This document shows, piece by piece, positions 33,623-38,882 of a stretch of DNA of 38,882 nt (positions are counted from its first letter, which is position 1; each line of letters starts with the position of its first letter). The stretch lies in NCBI GenBank assembly GCA_937959275.1, contig CALGLU010000049.1, positions 1 through 38,882 on the forward strand, written 5' to 3'. Source of the stretch: an uncultured Saprospiraceae bacterium. Lineage in GTDB: Bacteria > Bacteroidota > Bacteroidia > Chitinophagales > Saprospiraceae. The notes under the pieces are model-generated. The model was not told the DNA's origin. It worked only from the letters and a program-made list of their open reading frames with translations, and made no database searches. The translations under genes were made by a program, and so were the position numbers.

Positions 33623-33869
33623 GGCAATCAATTTATTTATACGGAAGACCATATACCTAAATTTAAAGATTTTGATTGGGGTTCTGAGTTTCTTTTGGGT
33701 CTTTGCTGAATAAAAACAGTCCTAGAAAATTTAAACCTTTCATGAGCACCTAGAAAAATGGCAGGCCATTAACAATGACCTTTCAATGTACACTTTCTTG
33801 GAAAGCAACTTGAAATGAGCCTTTATTTTAAATTAAGACAAGTTATCAAACACACATTATAAATCACAA

Positions 33870-33886
33870 ATGCAACAATGTTGCAT
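33870..33886. promoter_or_regulatory. Perfect 8-1-8 palindrome, Fur/Zur-like operator
   Basis: ATGCAACA, one central A, TGTTGCAT: no mismatch. It lies eight bases before the -7 element of the rightward promoter, where the -33 element would be, so a bound repressor would block RNA polymerase. The odd spacing and length fit Fur-family sites, and the TGCAAC...GTTGCA core resembles what I recall of Zur sites in Bacteroidota. Confidence 0.55.
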
Positions 33887-33894
33887 AAATGTAT

Positions 33895-33902
33895 TATCTT
33901 TG
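33895..33902 (+). promoter_or_regulatory. -7 promoter element of the lipoprotein/TonB-receptor operon
   Basis: TATCTTTG matches TAnnTTTG perfectly. The start site would be near 33909. No TTG stands at the -33 distance; that region is occupied by the palindrome. Confidence 0.6.
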
Positions 33903-33920
33903 TGATATTCTTAAACTAAA

Positions 33921-34493
33921 ATGTCTCAACATATGACAACTAAATTAATAGCTTCCCTATTTGTTCTATCAACAAGTCTGTTCTTAGTATCCTGTGAAAA
34001 AGATGATCCGGAAATACCTAACGAGGAAGAACTGATAACCACATTAAACTATACACTGACTCCTCAGGGAGGCGGTGATACTGTTACACTTAGCTTTCAA
34101 GATCTAGACGGTGATGGAGGCAATGCACCCGTAATCACAAGTGGCACACTAGCTGCGAATCAAAGCTATACTGGAAGTTTAGAATTGTTGAATGAAGCTG
34201 AATCGCCTGCAGAAGACATCACCGAAGAAATTAGAGAAGAAGATGAAGAGCATCAATTCTTTTTCCTATCGACAATTTCTGATTTGACCATAGCATACAG
34301 TGACCAAGATGCAGATGGTAACCCTGTAGGCTTAACTAGCACTGTTAGCACAGGGGCTGCAGCAGCAGGTACTCTAACGATCACACTTATTCACGAACCA
34401 GCCAAGTCTGCATCTGGTGTAGCAGGTGGTGCTATTGCCAATGCATCAGGTGAGACTGATATAGAGGTCACATTTTCAATAAATGTTCAATAG
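33921..34493 (+). CDS. Surface-type lipoprotein paired with a TonB-dependent receptor
   Basis: 190 residues (or 186 from the ATG at 33933). The signal ends LVSC25, followed by E-K-D-D-P-E, an acidic stretch like the lipoprotein export signals that send Bacteroidota lipoproteins to the cell surface. The mature part is acidic, with a TLTPQGGGDTVTLSFQDLDGDGGNAP segment, a D-Q-D-A-D-G-N segment and a Gly/Ala-rich end, and is probably a beta-sandwich. Its stop lies inside the receptor gene start (11-base overlap), so they are coupled. It probably helps capture the receptor's ligand. The ligand is unknown; metal is inferred from the operator. Confidence 0.65.
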   Translation: MSQHMTTKLIASLFVLSTSLFLVSCEKDDPEIPNEEELITTLNYTLTPQGGGDTVTLSFQDLDGDGGNAPVITSGTLAANQSYTGSLELLNEAESPAEDITEEIREEDEEHQFFFLSTISDLTIAYSDQDADGNPVGLTSTVSTGAAAAGTLTITLIHEPAKSASGVAGGAIANASGETDIEVTFSINVQ

Positions 34494-36813
34494 CAAAGTT
34501 GTATTCGTAATTGCTTTTATCTTTATTGGTTTCAATTCCAATTCACAAGACTGCACCTTAAGTATTAAAGGGCAAGTCTTTGATGAAGCACCGAATACCC
34601 CTTTGTCCTATGTCAATATCTTTATTCAAGAACTTGTAACAGGTACGTCTACTGATGAGGACGGCAATTTTATATTTAATGACATCTGTCCAGGACACTA
34701 TCATCTCAGCTTCTCGCACATTGGTTGTGAAGGGCAGCGCATTCACTTGGAGCTAACTGTAGATACGACGCTTAGCGTGCTGATGTCTCACACACCAACT
34801 TCGATTGGTCATGTTGTCATCGAAGGCCAAAGAGATGATCTGATTGCACAACCTAATGTTACAGTTAGCAGGCAAGCCATTGAAGACAATGCCAATCAGA
34901 ACCTAGCCCACTTACTAGAGAATGAAGCAGGTGTCTCCCTCCTTAAAAACGGAAGTGGTATTTCTAAACCGATCGTACATGGCCTGTATGGCAATCGCCT
35001 GACTATACTAAATAATGGCATAGCGCAAAGTGGTCAACAATGGGGCAATGACCATAGTCCAGAAATTGATCCGTTTGCCGCAGATAAAATCAAGGTTTTA
35101 AAAGGAGCTAGTGCGATAGAATTTGGCGGTGGCAACTTAGGTAGTGTAATACTCGTTGAACCAAAACGCATCGAAAACGAACCCCACCTGCATGGCCAAG
35201 TCAACTATATCTACGAGACTAATGGTAGAGGCCATCATTTAAATTCACGATTAGAAAAATATACACCTTCCTTAGCGTGGCGTATCAACGGTACATTAAA
35301 GAAATCAGGAGATAGAAAAGCAGCAAATTATTTTCTTAATAATACTGGAATTGAGGAAGCCAGTGTTGCTGTGCAATTAGAAAGGTCATTTAAAGAAAAA
35401 CTATTTTTAGAAGTATACGGCAGCTCCTTTAATACCCGACTTGGCATATTGAGAGGTTCTCATATTGGCAATCTGACGGATCTAGAGCGAGCATTAGCAA
35501 GTGATACTCCCTTTTTTACTGAAGACAATTTTAGTTACGACATAGATGCCCCTAAACAACAAGTCTCGCATTATTTAGCAAAAGTCAAATCAAAATATTT
35601 TTTTAATGATGAGCACTTCCTCGAATTAGTAGTCGCAGGTCAATTAAATAATCGAAAAGAATTTGATGTACGACGTAGCGGCAGGACAGATATTCCCACG
35701 CTAAGTCTTGCCCAATATACTTTTGATTCTTCTCTTAAATACACGATTAATTTTGATAATCATTGGAATCTAAAATTAGGTAATCAAAACATTGTAACAG
35801 ATAATACCAACAATCCAGAGACAGGTATTCTACCCCTGATTCCAGATTATATTTCTTGGAAAAGCGGCTTGTTTAGTACACTCTCTAAAGAGTTGGACAA
35901 AACACACTTCAATATAGGTCTGCGCTATGATTATGAACATCAAAATGTTGTGACCATTAGTAAAGGTGTGCCAAAAGAAATTATTCGATTTACCAATCAA
36001 TTTCATAACCTAAGCAGTCTTCTTGCAGCTAAATTCGATGTAACCAACACCCAATCCATTAGCTTAAATACAGGCTATGCCATGCGCAATCCCGCTATAA
36101 ATGAACTGTATAGTTCAGGCTTGCATCAAGGCGTTAGTGGCATTGAGGAAGGGGATGTCAACCTACAAACAGAATCGGCGCTTAAAAATACCTTAGAGTA
36201 TAAATGGCTACCCAATACGGATTTCTCTATCAGTGCCCTACTCTATCACCAACAGTTTAAAAATTATATTTTTCTGAATCCGCAAGAGGAATACCGACTG
36301 ACCATTCGCGGTGCTTTTCCTGTCTTTAATTATGAGCAAACCGATGCCAATATTTATGGTTTAGATATTAGTACCCAATTCACCATTAAGAATTCCTTCT
36401 TTGCACTATTACGCTACAGTTATCTAAAAGGAAAGGATACCAAAAATAATATTCCTTTAATTTTCATGCCCCCCAATAGTTTTTATGGAAGCATTGTTTA
36501 TCGAATAAAAAAACCAATAAGCTTTTCTCAGAATATAAAAATCGAAGAGACAGAAATAGAAGTAAATAATAGATTGGTTTTAGAACAAAATAATATTCTT
36601 GCCTCACAAGACTTCCTAGCACCGCCTCCTACTTACAACCTTACAGGTGTAAAGATTTCCTCAAATTTTATTTTTTCAAAATACAAGATTCGGTGTTTTG
36701 TCAAAGCAGATAATTTGTTCAATATCCGCTATAGAGATTATTTGAATAGACAACGGTATTTTGCGGATGATGTTGGATTGAGTGTGACAGTAGGAGTTAA
36801 TTTTAAATTTTAA
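34483..36813 (+). CDS. TonB-dependent outer-membrane receptor, probable metal uptake
   Basis: 776 residues. Signal peptide 1-21 (NSNSQ), a carboxypeptidase-regulatory-like domain (about 24-105), a plug domain (about 115-225, with GLYGNRLTILNNG and VLKGASAIEFGGGNLGSV), then a beta-barrel ending in Phe (VTVGVNFKF). The regulatory domain has a Cys/His cluster (C69, H72, H74, H79, C82), which could bind metal. It lacks the SusC-type signature and has no SusD partner, so it is not a glycan importer of the usual type. Plug sequence and the Zur-like site favour zinc or another metal. Second gene of the operon. Confidence 0.8.
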   Translation: MFNSKVVFVIAFIFIGFNSNSQDCTLSIKGQVFDEAPNTPLSYVNIFIQELVTGTSTDEDGNFIFNDICPGHYHLSFSHIGCEGQRIHLELTVDTTLSVLMSHTPTSIGHVVIEGQRDDLIAQPNVTVSRQAIEDNANQNLAHLLENEAGVSLLKNGSGISKPIVHGLYGNRLTILNNGIAQSGQQWGNDHSPEIDPFAADKIKVLKGASAIEFGGGNLGSVILVEPKRIENEPHLHGQVNYIYETNGRGHHLNSRLEKYTPSLAWRINGTLKKSGDRKAANYFLNNTGIEEASVAVQLERSFKEKLFLEVYGSSFNTRLGILRGSHIGNLTDLERALASDTPFFTEDNFSYDIDAPKQQVSHYLAKVKSKYFFNDEHFLELVVAGQLNNRKEFDVRRSGRTDIPTLSLAQYTFDSSLKYTINFDNHWNLKLGNQNIVTDNTNNPETGILPLIPDYISWKSGLFSTLSKELDKTHFNIGLRYDYEHQNVVTISKGVPKEIIRFTNQFHNLSSLLAAKFDVTNTQSISLNTGYAMRNPAINELYSSGLHQGVSGIEEGDVNLQTESALKNTLEYKWLPNTDFSISALLYHQQFKNYIFLNPQEEYRLTIRGAFPVFNYEQTDANIYGLDISTQFTIKNSFFALLRYSYLKGKDTKNNIPLIFMPPNSFYGSIVYRIKKPISFSQNIKIEETEIEVNNRLVLEQNNILASQDFLAPPPTYNLTGVKISSNFIFSKYKIRCFVKADNLFNIRYRDYLNRQRYFADDVGLSVTVGVNFKF

Positions 36814-36870
36814 GATTTTTGAATAGCTATCCTTTCCTACTCTCAGGGTAAAAGAGATTGGTTCTAAAAA

Positions 36871-36926
36871 TCATATATCAGAATTCATATATCTGCTAAT
36901 TAGGGTAAAACTAGACTGATATATGA
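36871..36926. repeat. 11-base inverted repeat between convergent genes
   Basis: TCATATATCAG at 36871-36881 and its exact reverse complement CTGATATATGA at 36916-36926, 34 bases apart. It follows the receptor gene by 57 bases and may be part of a shared termination region. Confidence 0.4.
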
Positions 36927-36979
36927 GATATACTATTCCATGTCGTTCACGACCTACAAAAATTCGTGTCATCCGCGTG

Positions 36980-36992
36980 CCTACGAAGTAGG
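36980..36992. repeat. Short hairpin, dispersed-repeat-like
   Basis: CCTAC and GTAGG around GAA, set in GTGTCATCCGCGTG-type sequence that has the look of a dispersed intergenic repeat. It lies just past the end of the desaturase gene. Confidence 0.4.
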
Positions 36993-37025
36993 TCCGTGTT
37001 GAATTATGCCTAATTTGCATATCTT

Positions 37026-38135
37026 CTATTCCTGATTAATTCTTAAAACACTAGCAGCATCCAATTCCAAATGGGTATTATCACAAAAAGGTCCCGTCTT
37101 GGTATGCTTACAATTACATATTTTTACCGTCCGCTTTTTCTTCATTTCAAAGGCGATCGGTTTAATCTTTGTACCATGGTGTGCCCCATCGCAAAAGGGT
37201 GCATTCTTACTAAAACCACATTGACACCATAGATGCGTACCTGCTTCCAGCTCTACCGTCATTGCCTCAAGCGTAGCGGTGGATGCTCTTTTAAAACCTT
37301 TCGCAATTTCACTTCCTGCTTTATCAGACTTAATAAACGGGTAAAATAAGTGCGCAGACCAACTATCTTTTGGATTGGTTTGTAAACCTAGCTCTGTTGG
37401 AAATTGTCGAGTAAAAGTGGCCGTTCCAAAAACCTGATCCCAGATAGTGAAGGCATTTCCAAAATTACCATTTGGATCACTGATCCCATCTGCCTTCGAT
37501 TTTCCATGATGGGCATAGTGAAAAGCAGGGGTCACAAAGATTCTTTCAATCACCCACATGACAGGACTCAGTGCTTTTATTTTATAAATATATTCATCCC
37601 ATCTAACCGTACTATGCGACGTAAATACCACCAATTGCTTAACGAATAAACCAATAATAGTCGCTGGAATCATACCTAAAAAAGTAAAGACCGCAGCAAT
37701 CCATACGTTAGGAATAAACAGATAATAAAGAAAAGAATTCCTAAAGGAAACCATAATCCCCATTTCTTCCGCCGCATGATGTGGTCGATGGTGCTTCCAT
37801 AAAAAATCATATTCATGCGCAGAACGATGATACCAATACTGTGCTAAATCATCTGCTAACATATATACTGGAACCGCTAACCACAAAGACAAATTACTGA
37901 AGGAATTAAAACTTGTTGGCAGCAGCAGCTTCCCAACAGCTATTACCCCGTACAGTGCCAAAAAACTAGAGATAGAAAGTACCACAAATCCACCCCACTC
38001 TACTAACCAATCATCTTTGGTACGGGTCGTATTTTTATAATGTCCACCATAGGTTTCCATTGCCCCAAAAATTAGAATGGTTAGTAAGACAAAATATTTA
38101 CCTGTATTCGGATTATTTAATAAGTCTGATAACAT
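37026..38135 (-). CDS. Sterol desaturase/fatty-acid hydroxylase fused to two CDGSH iron-sulfur domains
   Basis: 369 residues. The N-terminal 270 residues have four to five hydrophobic membrane segments and the di-iron His motifs H103-R-S-A-H107, H115-H-R-P-H-H120 and H206-Y-A-H-H210, as in the fatty-acid hydroxylase superfamily. The C-terminus adds two CDGSH motifs: C304-x-C306-x8-C315-D-G-A-H319 and C340-x-C342-x8-C351-D-N-T-H355, each a 3-Cys/1-His 2Fe-2S site. The fused iron-sulfur part may pass electrons to the di-iron centre. The lipid substrate is unknown. It converges on the receptor gene and shows no link to sugar use. Confidence 0.85.
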   Translation of the reverse strand: MLSDLLNNPNTGKYFVLLTILIFGAMETYGGHYKNTTRTKDDWLVEWGGFVVLSISSFLALYGVIAVGKLLLPTSFNSFSNLSLWLAVPVYMLADDLAQYWYHRSAHEYDFLWKHHRPHHAAEEMGIMVSFRNSFLYYLFIPNVWIAAVFTFLGMIPATIIGLFVKQLVVFTSHSTVRWDEYIYKIKALSPVMWVIERIFVTPAFHYAHHGKSKADGISDPNGNFGNAFTIWDQVFGTATFTRQFPTELGLQTNPKDSWSAHLFYPFIKSDKAGSEIAKGFKRASTATLEAMTVELEAGTHLWCQCGFSKNAPFCDGAHHGTKIKPIAFEMKKKRTVKICNCKHTKTGPFCDNTHLELDAASVLRINQE

Positions 38136-38212
38136 GATTTCTTTTTTTAAAGTAGCTATTCAGCATTGGTTGTCGCCAATCCTAAGTTACTTTTAAATTA
38201 CTTAAAATTTAA

Positions 38213-38220
38213 TACCTTTG
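38213..38220 (+). promoter_or_regulatory. -7 promoter element upstream of sulfatase 9
   Basis: TACCTTTG matches TAnnTTTG, but no TTG stands about 20 bases upstream. The leader to the ATG at 38359 would be about 130 bases. Confidence 0.35.
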
Positions 38221-38358
38221 GTTACAACAACCAGTTCTAATGTAAACAATTTCCAAGTTTAAATTTAGTAAAAAATAAATTTTATCTCTTATTCATAAGA
38301 ATATATTAGAGATGACATTCCATCAATTCCTCTTTTTCTAGCTGCAAATACCGTCTAT

Positions 38359-38882
38359 ATGCAAAGAATACTAACGATACTTCTATTTTTCTCCTTTTTA
38401 ATAAGTGCTTGCCATCGAAAGGTCGTCAATAAAAAAATCGAACAAAATAACCAACCAAATATCATTATCATATTTACAGACGATCAAGGATATGGAGATG
38501 TTGGGGTATTTGGCGCAACGGATATTGCCACACCACATTTAGATCAGATGGCGAAAGATGGTATTCGACTAACCGACTTCTATGCCGCCCAAGCGGTTTG
38601 CTCTGCTTCGAGGGCAGGCTTATTGACGGGTTGTTATCCTAATCGGATAGGCATGCATGGCGCCTTGATGCCGAATAGCAAAAAGGGCTTGCATCTATCG
38701 GAAGTGACGATTGCAGAAATGCTAAAAGATAAAGGTTATCAAACGGGAATGTTTGGAAAGTGGCATTTAGGAGATCATCCGAATTTCATGCCCAGACAAC
38801 AAGGATTCGATGAGTATTACGGTATCCCCTACTCTAATGATATGTGGCCTCTACATCCACAACAAGGACCTATTTTTGATTT
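38359..38882 (+). CDS. Sulfatase 9 (family S1, CSASR motif) lipoprotein, cut by the window edge
   Basis: 174 complete codons reach the right edge without a stop. MQRILTILLFFSFLISAC18 is a lipoprotein signal. Asp41-Asp42 lie in IFTDDQGYGDVG. The active-site motif is C81-S-A-S-R85 with AGLLTG, so Ala replaces the usual Pro, which the C-x-(P/A)-x-R formylglycine rule allows. FGKWHLGDHP and FMPRQQGFDEYYGIPYSNDM follow as in arylsulfatase A-like enzymes. About two thirds of the protein is missing. It is divergent from the desaturase gene. Confidence 0.9.
   Translation, partial: MQRILTILLFFSFLISACHRKVVNKKIEQNNQPNIIIIFTDDQGYGDVGVFGATDIATPHLDQMAKDGIRLTDFYAAQAVCSASRAGLLTGCYPNRIGMHGALMPNSKKGLHLSEVTIAEMLKDKGYQTGMFGKWHLGDHPNFMPRQQGFDEYYGIPYSNDMWPLHPQQGPIFD

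Noticed and set aside
34483-36813. SusC-type glycan importer
   Set aside because: Length is shorter than usual for SusC, no SusD partner is next to it, and the neighbour lipoprotein is small and unlike SusD.

Overview
The window looks like a piece of a marine, polysaccharide-degrading Bacteroidota chromosome (Flavobacteriia- or Saprospiria-like). The grounds are AT-rich DNA, promoters of the Bacteroidota type (TTG, about 20 bases, then TAnnTTTG), SPII lipoprotein signals on most exported proteins, a carboxypeptidase-regulatory/TonB-dependent receptor, a TPR/LuxR-type membrane regulator, and a very high density of sulfatases. The species cannot be told from the sequence alone. I saw no tRNA, rRNA or CRISPR array.

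Layout. (1) 1-2710 is a mobile and toxin-like region: the tail of one IS1595-type transposase, a complete IS1595-type transposase followed by two overlapping passenger ORFs (HTH-like and membrane), and a two-gene MazF/PemK-like module with its own promoter, whose start site falls in a perfect 30-base palindrome. (2) 2767-3634 holds an SDR oxidoreductase of the 2-keto-3-deoxy-L-fuconate dehydrogenase type, followed by a broken start of what looks like the next pathway gene, an FAH-family hydrolase. (3) 3834-6050 holds a GH3/NagZ-like glycosidase and a serine hydrolase on the minus strand. (4) 6234-17015 (plus strand) has three sulfatases, an L-fucose/L-rhamnose-type mutarotase, an LldD-type FMN L-lactate dehydrogenase, a secreted HExxH protein and a two-domain esterase. 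(5) 17243-33622 (minus strand) has five more sulfatases, a beta-propeller glycosidase-like protein, a TPR/HTH regulator and a DUF5060-type glycosidase-like protein split by one in-frame stop. (6) 33870-36813 is a lipoprotein/TonB-receptor pair behind a perfect operator-like palindrome, probably metal uptake. (7) 37026-38135 is a sterol-desaturase/double-CDGSH fusion. (8) A ninth sulfatase runs off the right edge.

How the genes fit together (inference). Nine sulfatases, all with the Cys-type formylglycine motif and all with a lipoprotein signal, plus glycosidase-like proteins and esterases would strip sulfate and acetyl groups from a sulfated glycan and cut it. The SDR, the FAH remnant, the mutarotase and LldD are steps of the non-phosphorylated L-fucose pathway, which ends in pyruvate plus L-lactate. 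This points to a fucose-containing sulfated polysaccharide, such as fucoidan, as substrate. No SusC/SusD pair, fucosidase of a family I can recognise, or formylglycine-generating enzyme is in the window, so these must lie elsewhere. Several genes are decaying: the FAH remnant, the split DUF5060 protein, and a frameshifted ORF coupled to a sulfatase. The locus therefore appears to be undergoing rearrangement.
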